In this document: one piece after another, positions 56,679-64,000 of the stretch | Layout: each line of letters begins with the position of its first letter | Position numbering within the stretch: position 1 is the first letter of the stretch | Assembly: GCF_900499005.1 (NCBI RefSeq) | Contig: NZ_LS991316.1 | Location: 158,190 to 222,189, forward strand | Reading direction: 5' to 3' | DNA: 64,000 nucleotides | Source: Actinomyces culturomici | GTDB lineage: Bacteria > Actinomycetota > Actinomycetes > Actinomycetales > Actinomycetaceae | Program-made: the position numbers and the translations under genes | The notes under the pieces: model-generated | Told to the model about the DNA's origin: nothing | Databases searched by the model: none | Seen by the model: only the letters and a program-made list of their open reading frames with translations

Positions 56679-57998
56679 ATGGCAAAGGAGCTCTCGCGGA
56701 CGGATCGCGCGATCGTCAGGCTGGCGGACGGCACCGTCAAACAGCAGAACCTCTTGACCGGAACCGAGGTGTGGACCGTTCCCGGGCGCGGCAATCGCCC
56801 GCTCTCCGCCCCGCACCCCGATCCCCGTCCGATCGATCACTCGCAGGACGGCTGCCATTGCGCGTTCTGCGAGAAGCGCTACCTTGAGACGCCGCCGGAG
56901 AAGTCGCGCCTCGTCATCGACGAGGACGGGGCCTGGCGCGAACTCTCCGGGCTGCCGGCGGAGAAGCTGTCGGACACGACCGCCGAGTTCCGGAGGATCC
57001 CGAACCTCTTCGAGATCGTCTCCTACAACTACTGGCACCTCAATCACGGGCACATGCCCTCCGAGGCGGAGCACCGCCGGATGGCGGAGTACCTCGCCTC
57101 CCCCAAGGGCTACGACCACATCATGCGGGTCGTTCACGCGCGCCTCAGGGCGTCGGGCGTCTCGGACGCCGACTTCGACGCGATGACGGATTCGGAGAAG
57201 CTCCAGCAGGCGAACGGCTTCTTCTCCGGCGGGCACGACCTCATCGTCGCGAAGCGGCACTTCGTCGATGGGGCGCGCGACACGACCGACCTCGCCGGTT
57301 CGGGGACGCTCACCCCCGAGGAGCACTACCGGTACACGGACTTCACGGCGCGGACGATGGAGGACCTCTACGGGCTCGACCGTCACGTCCGCTACGTCGC
57401 GACTTTCCAGAACTGGCTGAAGCCGGCGGGCGCGTCCTTCGACCACCTCCACAAGCAGCTCGTCGCGATCGACGATTTCTCCGTGCAGACGGAGGCCGAG
57501 CTCGACCGCCTGCGCTCCCAGCCGGACATCTACGACGAGATCCTCAAGGTCGGGGCGACGCGCAAGCTGCTCATCGCGCAGAACGACCACGCCTTCGCGA
57601 TGGCCGGGTTCGGCCATCGCTTCCCCGGCGTCGCGATCTGGCCGCTTCACGCGCCGCGCAACCCGTGGGAGGTCTCGCCCGAGCAGATGCGCGCGGTCTC
57701 CGACCTCCTCCACGCGATGCACGCGGCGACCGGCACGGACGTCCCGTGCAACGAGGAGTGGTACCACCGTCCGCCGACGGTCCGCACGCCGATGCGGTGG
57801 AGGATCCTCCTCAAGTGGAGGATCTCGACGCTCGCCGGCTTCGAGGGCGGCACCCGCATCTACCTCAACACGATCGATCCGTGGACCGTGGTCGACAAGC
57901 TCGTGCCGCGGCTCGAGGAGATGCGCGCCTCCGGCCGGATCGCGCCGATGCGGATCGGCGCCGAGTGCCGCGTGACCCCGGAGATGCTCGAGGACTGA
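56679..57998 (+). CDS. DUF4921 protein, GalT/HIT-like
   Basis: 439 residues. CAFCEKRYLETPPEK in the first third and FDHLHKQLVAI later recall the zinc/cysteine pair and the HxHxQ-type active site of galactose-1-phosphate uridylyltransferases. Here the motif is HLHKQ. The family is widespread in actinobacteria without a proven reaction; a nucleotidyl transfer on a sugar phosphate is the reasonable guess. FEIVSYNYWHLNHGHMP is a further conserved stretch. Confidence 0.82.
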   Translation: MAKELSRTDRAIVRLADGTVKQQNLLTGTEVWTVPGRGNRPLSAPHPDPRPIDHSQDGCHCAFCEKRYLETPPEKSRLVIDEDGAWRELSGLPAEKLSDTTAEFRRIPNLFEIVSYNYWHLNHGHMPSEAEHRRMAEYLASPKGYDHIMRVVHARLRASGVSDADFDAMTDSEKLQQANGFFSGGHDLIVAKRHFVDGARDTTDLAGSGTLTPEEHYRYTDFTARTMEDLYGLDRHVRYVATFQNWLKPAGASFDHLHKQLVAIDDFSVQTEAELDRLRSQPDIYDEILKVGATRKLLIAQNDHAFAMAGFGHRFPGVAIWPLHAPRNPWEVSPEQMRAVSDLLHAMHAATGTDVPCNEEWYHRPPTVRTPMRWRILLKWRISTLAGFEGGTRIYLNTIDPWTVVDKLVPRLEEMRASGRIAPMRIGAECRVTPEMLED

Positions 57999-58014
57999 GC
58001 GCCGCCTGTTCGGG

Positions 58015-58716
58015 TTACTCGGGGATCGACCCGTCGCCCTCGGCGGGCCGATCGGTCGGCCGCGCGTAGTAGACCCACGGGAACCAGCTCGTCCCGATGA
58101 CCCGCCATCCCTCGGCCTCGAGTCGGGCGCGCGGGTTGTTGAGCGCGGTGACGCGCTTGTGCTCCCACTGGACGTCCGTGTGAACGAGGTCGTGGTAGAG
58201 GATCCCGTAGCCGATCGAGCGCCAGCCGCGCCGCCCGGCCCGTTCGAGTCGGGGCAGCTCGTCGAAGGCGTCGACGGGGGTCATCCTCCAGATCCGTCCG
58301 TCGTCCGCGGTCCAGGGGTCGTTCATCGACGAGGTCGGGGCAGGGGCGTCGGACTCGCCGGAGCCGCTCGAGGGGGGCGCGCTGCGTGCGTCCTCCTCCT
58401 TGCCGAAGCGCTGCTGCGCGGCCTGGCGGGAGATGCCGAGGACCCGGCCGATCGTCGCCCAGGAGGCGCCGGTGTCGCGGGCGGCGGCGACGGCGGAGCG
58501 CAGCAGCTCCTGGGCCTCGTCGGCGACGACGCCGGTCGCCCGCACGAGGTCGGTCCCGGATTCCCCGCGCGCCTCGGGGTCGTCGAGGCGCGCGAGGAGC
58601 GCGGGGTCGAGGCGCGCGACGAGGGCGGCGAGCTCCTCGTGGACGCGGGCGCGGACGCCCTCGTCGAAGCGCGAGGAGTCGGCGGATTCGGGCGCCGCGT
58701 TCCGTTCGGCGCTCAT
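58015..58716 (-). CDS. Helix-turn-helix protein with C-terminal DUF
   Basis: 233 residues. A helical region (about 20-85) ends in GASWATIGRVLGISRQAAQQ (about 85-105), a helix-turn-helix form common in actinobacteria. A low-complexity linker (APPSSGSGESDAPAPTSSM), part of it encoded by a palindrome copy, leads to a C-terminal domain (WRMTPVDAFDELPRLERAGR, FPWVYYARP) that I do not recognise. It is co-transcribed with the membrane protein upstream (1-bp overlap). It may bind the palindromes at 59161-59211. Confidence 0.75.
   Translation of the reverse strand: MSAERNAAPESADSSRFDEGVRARVHEELAALVARLDPALLARLDDPEARGESGTDLVRATGVVADEAQELLRSAVAAARDTGASWATIGRVLGISRQAAQQRFGKEEDARSAPPSSGSGESDAPAPTSSMNDPWTADDGRIWRMTPVDAFDELPRLERAGRRGWRSIGYGILYHDLVHTDVQWEHKRVTALNNPRARLEAEGWRVIGTSWFPWVYYARPTDRPAEGDGSIPE
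58322..58342. repeat. Dispersed palindrome arm inside the HTH gene
   Basis: TTCATCGACGAGGTCGGGGC; read on the minus strand it encodes APTSSMN at the linker between the two domains. Confidence 0.6.
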
Positions 58717-59162
58717 CAGGCGCCCTCGGTCCCGTGATCGGCGTCTGCGTCGTCCGCGCCCGCTGCCGCGGTCGCGGAGTCCTTCCGCGACGAGGACTTC
58801 GACTTCGCGACGGACGCCGCGATGGCGACGAGGACGATCCCGATGACGAATCCCGCGCCGATGCCGAGCCCGAGAGAGAAGGCGTCGCGGTCGGGCGAGG
58901 AGAGGAGGGGGATGAGCGCGGCGAGGACGGCGACGAGCCCTCCGAGGACGGCGATCAGTCCCCCGGCGAGGGCGAGGGGCCGCGAGGAGGACGCGGGCGC
59001 CGCGGTCGACGAGTAGAGGATCCGCGACTCCTCCGGGCGCGCGGCGCGCCCCGAGGCGCGGGAGCCCTCGGCGGGCGAGCCCGCCGAGGAGGGGCTCTGA
59101 GACGCCGGGTCGCCTGCGGAATCCGCTCGGCCCGCCCCGGCGGCGGGATCGGCGATCTCCAT
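58716..59162 (-). CDS. Small membrane protein of unknown function
   Basis: 148 residues: an Ala/Ser/Pro-rich N-terminus of about 60 residues, two membrane helices (PLALAGGLIAVLGGLVAVLA and LGIGAGFVIGIVLVAIAASV) and a Lys/Ser-rich tail ending acidic. The ATG at 59162 lies inside a 25-bp palindrome, and a promoter sits just upstream. It overlaps the HTH gene by one base. Confidence 0.75.
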   Translation of the reverse strand: MEIADPAAGAGRADSAGDPASQSPSSAGSPAEGSRASGRAARPEESRILYSSTAAPASSSRPLALAGGLIAVLGGLVAVLAALIPLLSSPDRDAFSLGLGIGAGFVIGIVLVAIAASVAKSKSSSRKDSATAAAGADDADADHGTEGA

Positions 59163-59211
59163 GCGTCAAGAATATCTTGACGCATGATCTAGTGTCAATA
59201 TTTTATTGACA
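59161..59211 (-). promoter_or_regulatory. Promoter with two palindromic operators, leaderless start
   Basis: On the minus strand TTGACA (59198-59193) and TATTCT (59174-59169) are 18 bp apart, and the ATG begins 6 nt after the -10. Two perfect palindromes overlap: TGTCAATA-N3-TATTGACA (59193-59211, over the -35) and ATGCGTCAAGA-N3-TCTTGACGCAT (59161-59185, over the -10 and start codon). This AT-rich block is the clearest regulated promoter in the window. Confidence 0.75.
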
Positions 59212-59243
59212 CCGAGTTCCGCGGACGGCCGCGCCGGACGGCA

Positions 59244-60371
59244 TCAGCCCTGAAGCCCGGCCTCCCACATCGCGATCCGCTCGGCGGACGCGGCGAGGGC
59301 GTCCTCGGAGATCGCCTGCGCATCGGCCAGGGGCGCGAGGAACCAGTGGGCCGCGGTCCCCTCGAGCGCCGTGCCGTCCAGCGGGTAGACGAGGCCCGCG
59401 CTCGCGAGATCGTGCTGCCCCTCCCAGGAGAGCAGCCAGGCGAGGAGGGCCCGCGCCCCGTCCTCGTTCTTCGCGCCCGCGGCGGGCGCGGCGTAGAGGA
59501 CGCGCTGGACGCAGGTGCCGGCGAGCGCCTCGGCCGAGGCCTCGACGCCCGGCTCGGAGGTCGTCCGGGAGATCGCGCTCATCGGCGCGACGAGGAGGGG
59601 CCGGTTCGCGGCGCTCGAGTCGCCGGACTGGGGCGCCTCGAGCGCCGTCCACGCCGAGTTCGCCGTTGCGGAGTCCGCGATGAGCGCCTGGCCGGACTTC
59701 AGCGCCTTCGCCCATTCGCCGAGGCCCTCGCCGAGGCGCTCGGCCGCGCCCTCGACGAAGAGGGCTCCGACGCGGGAGGACCGCGGATCGGGGATCGAGA
59801 GGAGGGAGGCGTTCTCCGCCTTCGCGAGGTCGCCGAGGCTCGTCGGGAGGGCGCGCTTGTTCGCCGACATCCACGCCTTGTCGGCGAGGACGCAGACGTC
59901 GTCGCGCCCGAAGGCGATCTCCGAGTCGACACCGGCGATCGCCGTTCCCTCGGGGGCGGAGACCTCGAAGGGGGCCGAGGCCGCGAGGGCGTCCTTCGCG
60001 GCGAGGACGTCGCCCGCGCCGAGCCCGAGGGCGACATCCGCTCCGACTCCCGAGATCTCGGAGGCAGAGGAGACCGCGTCCTGGTCGAGGTCGAAGCCCG
60101 TCGCCCGGTAGAAGGCGTCGACGACCTCCGTCGGGAGCTGGGCGCCGTCGAGAACCGCGACCTTCACCGTCCCCGATCCGCGGTCGGGCTCCGGGGCGCC
60201 GAGCGCGCCGGGCATGGCCGACTGGACCTCGTCGACGGCTCCCGTCGGGACGATCGGCTCGGCGAAGGGGTCGGCGCCCGTCGAGGCTCCGACGGACGGC
60301 GTGCAGGCGGCGAGAAGGCCCGTCGCGGCGAGGGCCGCGGCCATCGCCGCGGGCCGGTGGATCGACGACAT
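59244..60371 (-). CDS. Substrate-binding lipoprotein, ThiB-like
   Basis: 375 residues from an ATG with AAGGAG upstream. The signal peptide ends LLAAC, giving Cys23. The body resembles thiamine-type binding proteins (FGRDDVCVLADKAWM, LPTSLGDLAKAENASLLSIP, PDPRSSRVGALFVEG), but conservation is loose. No permease or ATPase gene is nearby, so its transporter is elsewhere or absent. Iron or other family 1 ligands are possible. Confidence 0.75.
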   Translation of the reverse strand: MSSIHRPAAMAAALAATGLLAACTPSVGASTGADPFAEPIVPTGAVDEVQSAMPGALGAPEPDRGSGTVKVAVLDGAQLPTEVVDAFYRATGFDLDQDAVSSASEISGVGADVALGLGAGDVLAAKDALAASAPFEVSAPEGTAIAGVDSEIAFGRDDVCVLADKAWMSANKRALPTSLGDLAKAENASLLSIPDPRSSRVGALFVEGAAERLGEGLGEWAKALKSGQALIADSATANSAWTALEAPQSGDSSAANRPLLVAPMSAISRTTSEPGVEASAEALAGTCVQRVLYAAPAAGAKNEDGARALLAWLLSWEGQHDLASAGLVYPLDGTALEGTAAHWFLAPLADAQAISEDALAASAERIAMWEAGLQG

Positions 60372-60512
60372 GGGCGCTCCTTCGAGGGCGGGCGGAACTC
60401 GATTCAGTCTAAGGCGCGACGAGTTGAGCGGCCGGACCTGCGGGGCGAGCCCCGCGTACGGCATGATGGGACGAGTGGGGCGCGTCGCCCCGAACCGAGG
60501 AGGGAGTGCACC

Positions 60513-60770
60513 ATGGAGGATCTCGGCTGGAAGCTCGCGAGCGCCGGCGCGATGGCGATCTCCGCGATGGGCGCGGGCAAGGTCGCCGAGGCCGGATGGA
60601 AGCTCGTCACCGGACGCGACATCCCCCGCGAAGACGACGACGAAGTCGCGCTCGTCTCGCTCATCCTCTTCGCCGCAGCCTCCGCCGCCATCGTCGCGGT
60701 GGCGCAGCGCTACGCGATCCGCTCGGCGAAGAAGTGGTACGGACCCGCCCCGAAGAAGCTCGAGGCCTGA
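60513..60770 (+). CDS. DUF4235 small membrane protein
   Basis: 85 residues with a GAGGAGGGAG site. Two hydrophobic segments (WKLASAGAMAISAMGAGKVA and LVSLILFAAASAAIVAVA) flank WKLVTGRDIPREDDD. The family is common and uncharacterised in actinobacteria. A GC-rich hairpin (GCGCGCTCT / AGAGGGCGCGC) follows at 60791-60811, shared with the convergent pseudogene. Confidence 0.85.
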   Translation: MEDLGWKLASAGAMAISAMGAGKVAEAGWKLVTGRDIPREDDDEVALVSLILFAAASAAIVAVAQRYAIRSAKKWYGPAPKKLEA

Positions 60771-60799
60771 GGCCCCGGATCTCCCGATAGCGCGCTCTC

Positions 60800-62021
60800 T
60801 CAGAGGGCGCGCTTCGCCGCGCCCGTGAGCCGGGCCATCGCGATCCGTCCCGCCTCGCGCCCGGCGCGCGTCGCGCCGAAGGTCGACGCCCCCGAACCGT
60901 AGCCGACGAGGAGCACGCGCGGAACCCGGTATTCCAGAAGATCGTGTCGACCTCGACCCACGTGTCCGTCGGAAAGGGCCTCCACGAGTCCGGTTCGACG
61001 AGCCCGCCGGAGGGAGCTCTGCGCCCGCTCGGCCCGAGCGCCCCGGGGTCCGACAGGGTCGCGCGCGGCGAGAACCTCACGCCGGACGCGCCGATGAGGT
61101 CGAACATCCCGCGGCTGACGAACACCCCGGAGCGGACGCCCTCGAGGTACTCGGGGAGTCTCGGAATGCCGGTCGTCCGCACGACCGAGGCGGGCGCCGC
61201 CCCGGTCGCCGTCCTCTCGTCGACCGCCCTCTCGACCTCCGCGCCCCACACGGCGTCGAAGTCGAGGGCCGTGAAGTTCGGCGGCCTGCGGGTCGCCCAC
61301 GCCGTCGACGCCGCGACCGGCGCGAGTTCGAGGAGGAACTGGACGGCGGACAGGCCGCCGCCGACGACGAGGACCCGCTCGTCCGCGAAATCCTGCGCCC
61401 TCACGTACTGCGTCGTATCGAGGACCCGGCCCCGGAACGAGTCGGCGCCGGGAATCGACGGCCGGTACGGGCGGGTCCACGTGCCCGTCGCGTTGACGAT
61501 CATCCGGGCGCGCAGGAGCCCCGTCTCCCCCGTGTCCGCGCGCTCCCACTCGATCTCGAGGAGGGTGTCGCGACGAATCCCCTCCGGCGGGCGCACCGCC
61601 CCGGCCTCGTCGATCGACGAGGACCCGAGGACGAGCGGCGTCGCGAGCACGGCGGAGGAGCGGACGGAGCGCACGCGCACCGGCCGGACGACGGCGAGGT
61701 CGAAGGCCTCCTCGTAGCGGCCGTAGTACTCGGCGGCGACCTGCGAGGACGGGCGATCCTCGTCCATCGGGCCGGCATTGAGGTGCGGGAGGTCGGAGAT
61801 CGATGCGCCTTCCCGACCGTGAGCGAGTCCCAGCGATGGCGCCACGCGCCGCCCGGCCCCTCCTCGGCGTCGAGCACGAGGAAGTCGACGCTCGGGCGCA
61901 TCCCGCGATGGACGAGCTCGCCCGCGGCGGCGAGGCCCGCCTGACCGGCGCCGATGACGACCAGGTCGATGGGGTCGGGAATCCGCGCCCCGGCCCCGCT
62001 CACCGGGAGCCCCTCACTCAC
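60800..62021 (-). pseudogene. FAD-dependent monooxygenase-like oxidoreductase, decayed
   Basis: A GTG at 62021 overlaps the stop of the gene before it (GTGA). The FAD site VVIGAGQAGLAAAGEL and LDAEEGPGGAWRHRWDSL read in one frame. Near 61800, after VGKAHR, one base is lost or gained and the sequence continues in another frame (ISDLPHLNAGPMDED...). The NADPH loop VVGGGLSAVQFLLEL and FWNTGFR follow. Near 60930 the frame changes again and jumps directly to RVLLVGYGSGASTFGATRAG, missing about 40 residues expected in the family. Two separate lesions, one a deletion, indicate a genuine pseudogene. A palindrome copy lies inside (61596-61622). Confidence 0.8.
61596..61622. repeat. Dispersed palindrome inside the oxidoreductase pseudogene
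   Basis: CGCCCCGGCCTCGTCGATCG then ACGAGG; on the minus strand it encodes SSSIDEAGAV, a segment not needed by the fold. Confidence 0.65.
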
Positions 62022-62395
62022 GGGACGACCCGAGGCGCGAGGAAGGGGAAGTAGGGCGAGAGGTCGGCCCGCTCGCCGGACGCCTGGACGCGGCCGTCCC
62101 CGGCGGCCTCCTCCCACGTGACGGCGCCGGTGACGAGGCCGAGCCACGTCTCCATCGTCGTCTCGACGACCGCGGGCGGCGTCCCGCGCCGGTGGGTCGT
62201 GCCCGGAAGGATCTGGACGGCGCCCGCCGGGGGCACGCGCACCTCGACCGATCGGCCCGGATGGAGAGCGCCGATCTCCTCGAGGGTGAAGCGCACGGCG
62301 GCGAGGAGCACCGGCCGCGGGGTCTGCGCCCCCTCGCGCGCCCAGGTCGCGAGCGCGCCGAGCCCCTCGGCGGCGGGGATTCGTCTCTTCGGCAT
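62018..62395 (-). CDS. SCP2-like sterol carrier family protein
   Basis: 125 residues. AVRFTLEEIGALHPGRSVEV, VPPAGAVQILPG, RRGTPPAVVETTMETWLGL and GRVQASGERADL match the small actinobacterial proteins annotated as sterol carrier family, related to the C-terminal domain of mycothiol-dependent enzymes. Ligand unknown. TACGAT lies 6 nt before the ATG (leaderless). Confidence 0.82.
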   Translation of the reverse strand: MPKRRIPAAEGLGALATWAREGAQTPRPVLLAAVRFTLEEIGALHPGRSVEVRVPPAGAVQILPGTTHRRGTPPAVVETTMETWLGLVTGAVTWEEAAGDGRVQASGERADLSPYFPFLAPRVVP

Positions 62396-62401
62396 GCCAC
62401 G

Positions 62402-62407
62402 ATCGTA
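62402..62407 (-). promoter_or_regulatory. -10 box of a leaderless transcript (SCP2-like)
   Basis: TACGAT on the minus strand ends 6 nt before the ATG at 62395. Confidence 0.55.
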
Positions 62408-62524
62408 GGCGCGTCGCGGGTTCCGGGGAGAATGCGGGTCCTCCCCCATATGCTGTTGCCCTGCGCTCCGGCAGAGTGGGAGGGGCGCCGTTCCCGCGGC
62501 GCCGTCGGACGGCGAAGGAGGGGC

Positions 62525-63571
62525 ATGAACGAGGTCGTGGCGGCGCATTCGCACGAACGGGCGACCGGAACGGCGGGCGCCGAAGAGCCCCTCGCGCGCC
62601 CGACCACCCGCGGGCCGTCGATCGGCGCGCCCGCCCGCCTCGCGCGCGGGCGGCTCCCGTTCCACGAGCGCCTCCTCGTCGCCGGATCGCTCGCCGACTT
62701 CCCCGAGGCGCGCTCCGCCTCCTGGGACCCCGACGTCCTCCGCGAGCTCGCGGGCGCCGACCGGGTCGGCGAGATCCCCGCCGGCAAGGTCTCCTTCATC
62801 GAGGGGCTCGACGAATTCGCCCAGGAGTCCCGCGACTGCCTCCAGCGCCCGAGCGCCTGGGGGCGCGCCCTCGGGCACCGCCTGCGCGACGCCGTCGAAC
62901 CCCGCTGCCCGCTGTGGCTCTCGACCGCCTCCCCCGCCTCGCTCCCCCGGCTCTCCGACCTTCTCGGCGAGGGCGCCGTCGCGGTCGCCGGAGCGCCCGG
63001 CCCGGACGGCTCGATCCCGGTCGCCCTCAATCCGCTGCGCCTCGTCGAGGCCTGGTCCGCCGATCCGGAGCGCGCCGCGTTCCTTCGGCGCATCCTCCAC
63101 GACGCGGACTCGCTGCGCGCGCCGAGAGCCGTCGTCGACGCGCTGCGCCGGGCGGGCGTCGCGATCCGCGAGCGCTCGCGCCTCGCGCGCCTCGCCATCG
63201 ATCCGCGCTTCCTCGCCTACCTCGTCGTCTTCGTCTACTCGGCGCTGCGGGCCCTGCCCGTCGCGCTCGTCCCGGGCTTCACCGGCCGCGTGTGGGTCCT
63301 CTGGACGATCGACGTCGTCACGGCGATCCCCTACACCTGGGGCGTGCTCGCCATGGTCGCGGGGCGCACCGTCCTCACCCGGATCGCCGGCCTCGTCGTC
63401 ACGGTCGTCACCTTCCTCGCGCCCTACGTCTACTTCATGGCGCACGGGAAGGACTGCCCGCCGAGCGTCCTCGTGTTCGTCGGCGCGATGATCATCGGGG
63501 CGATCGGCCTCGAGGCCGCGCGCTGGCGTCGCGATGTCGTCGTCGCTCGCGAGCTCGTCGCGGTCGCCTGA
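62525..63571 (+). CDS. Membrane protein of unknown function
   Basis: 348 residues from an ATG with GAAGGAGGGG. A soluble region of about 220 residues (LPFHERLLVAGSLADFPEAR, GKVSFIEGLDEFAQESRDCL, CPLWLSTASPASL) precedes four membrane helices (LAYLVVFVYSALRALPVALV through VLVFVGAMIIGAIGLEAARW). I do not recognise the family. It stands alone between the SCP2-like gene and a repeat island. Confidence 0.75.
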   Translation: MNEVVAAHSHERATGTAGAEEPLARPTTRGPSIGAPARLARGRLPFHERLLVAGSLADFPEARSASWDPDVLRELAGADRVGEIPAGKVSFIEGLDEFAQESRDCLQRPSAWGRALGHRLRDAVEPRCPLWLSTASPASLPRLSDLLGEGAVAVAGAPGPDGSIPVALNPLRLVEAWSADPERAAFLRRILHDADSLRAPRAVVDALRRAGVAIRERSRLARLAIDPRFLAYLVVFVYSALRALPVALVPGFTGRVWVLWTIDVVTAIPYTWGVLAMVAGRTVLTRIAGLVVTVVTFLAPYVYFMAHGKDCPPSVLVFVGAMIIGAIGLEAARWRRDVVVARELVAVA

Positions 63572-63612
63572 CTCTCTCCGGCCCTGCGCTCGCACCCCCC
63601 CCCGCGCCCCTC

Positions 63613-63718
63613 CCGCCGAGAGCATCCCCTTCGCTCGCCGAGGGGATCTCCCCGCCCGCCGAGAGCATCACCTTCGTCCGCCGAGAGCATTACCTTTGTC
63701 CGCCGAGAGCACTACTGG
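63613..63718. repeat. 22-bp AATGC-family array, inverted
   Basis: CCGAGAGCATCCCCTTCGC, CCGAGGGGATCTCCCCG, CCGAGAGCATCACCTTCG, CCGAGAGCATTACCTTTG and CCGAGAGCACTACTGG follow each other at 21-22 bp. Confidence 0.9.
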
Positions 63719-64000
63719 CTCTTCCCAGTTGGGGGTGTACTCGGCTGCTGCTGCCCCGTACGACCTACATCGCCGTCTCGGCGCGCTCTGTGGGCGGGCA
63801 CGGGCGTCGAGTGTGCGATCCAAGTCGCCCAGCGCCCGGAATCGGCGGCCCGCACAACCTGCATCGCCGTCTCGGCGCGCTCTGTGGGCGGGCACGGGCG
63901 TCGAGTGTGCGATCCAAGTCGCCCAGCGCCCGGAATCGGCGGCCCGCATGACCTACTTCGCCGTCTCGGCGCGCTCTGTGGGCGGGCACGGGCGTCGAGT
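63719..64000 (-). repeat. 94-bp tandem array, inverted, running off the window
   Basis: GCCGTCTCGGCGCGCTCTG begins at 63772, 63866 and 63960, an exact 94-bp period. It is the reverse complement of the array at 41374. The linker 63719-63771 also matches the 41656-41715 linker in reverse. Nothing else is seen in 63572-64000. Confidence 0.92.

Overview
The window is very GC-rich and gene-dense. Its codons mostly end in C or G, GTG and TTG starts are common, many transcripts look leaderless, and the ribosomal gene order is actinobacterial. Two surface proteins end in LAxTG sorting signals, the type used by class E sortases. Together with the sugar genes this suggests a high-GC actinomycete, most likely an Actinomycetaceae relative (Actinomyces/Schaalia type). 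That placement is an inference from gene content; no 16S gene is present.

Layout. 1-6283: two LAxTG-anchored surface proteins, one with Cna-B/SpaA repeats and one with three 690-bp tandem copies that appear identical. 6309-24241: the S10, spc and alpha ribosomal clusters with secY, adk, map, infA, rpmJ and rpoA, interrupted by two repeat islands of about 900 bp. 24308-32521: an alpha-glucoside or maltodextrin locus (two GH13 enzymes, ABC binding protein and two permeases, LacI regulator, polyphosphate-type glucokinase) lying between rplQ and truA, genes often adjacent elsewhere. 32509-41082: truA, rplM-rpsI, glmM, coaA (minus), glmS and a GRP-type sugar transporter. 41083-64000: accessory and housekeeping singletons: TauE-like exporter, MerR/TipAS regulator, S4 RNA-binding protein, PadR-controlled ABC operon with a frameshifted permease, homing-endonuclease-repeat protein, heterodimeric ABC exporter, aldo/keto reductase, ACT protein, Old Yellow Enzyme, GalT-like DUF4921 protein, HTH/membrane pair, ThiB-like lipoprotein, DUF4235 protein, decayed flavoprotein, SCP2-like protein and an unknown membrane protein.

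The genes fall into two expression styles. Translation and sugar operons are tightly coupled, with ATGA, GTGA or TGATG overlaps and clear Shine-Dalgarno sites. Many singletons have a TANNNT box 6-7 nt before the start codon, as expected for leaderless mRNAs.

The most unusual content is between the genes. At least seven repeat families sit in the intergenic islands: a roughly 32-bp palindrome that also occurs inside coding sequences, a 22-bp AATGC unit that forms long hairpins, a 94-bp tandem array, a TTTGGCGG stem-loop, 19-bp iteron-like units, and local 15-, 40- and 54-bp tandem repeats. The 94-bp array, a conserved linker and the 22-bp array recur together in inverted orientation at two loci, which suggests one composite element. 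No rRNA, tRNA, CRISPR array, insertion sequence or phage gene was recognised.
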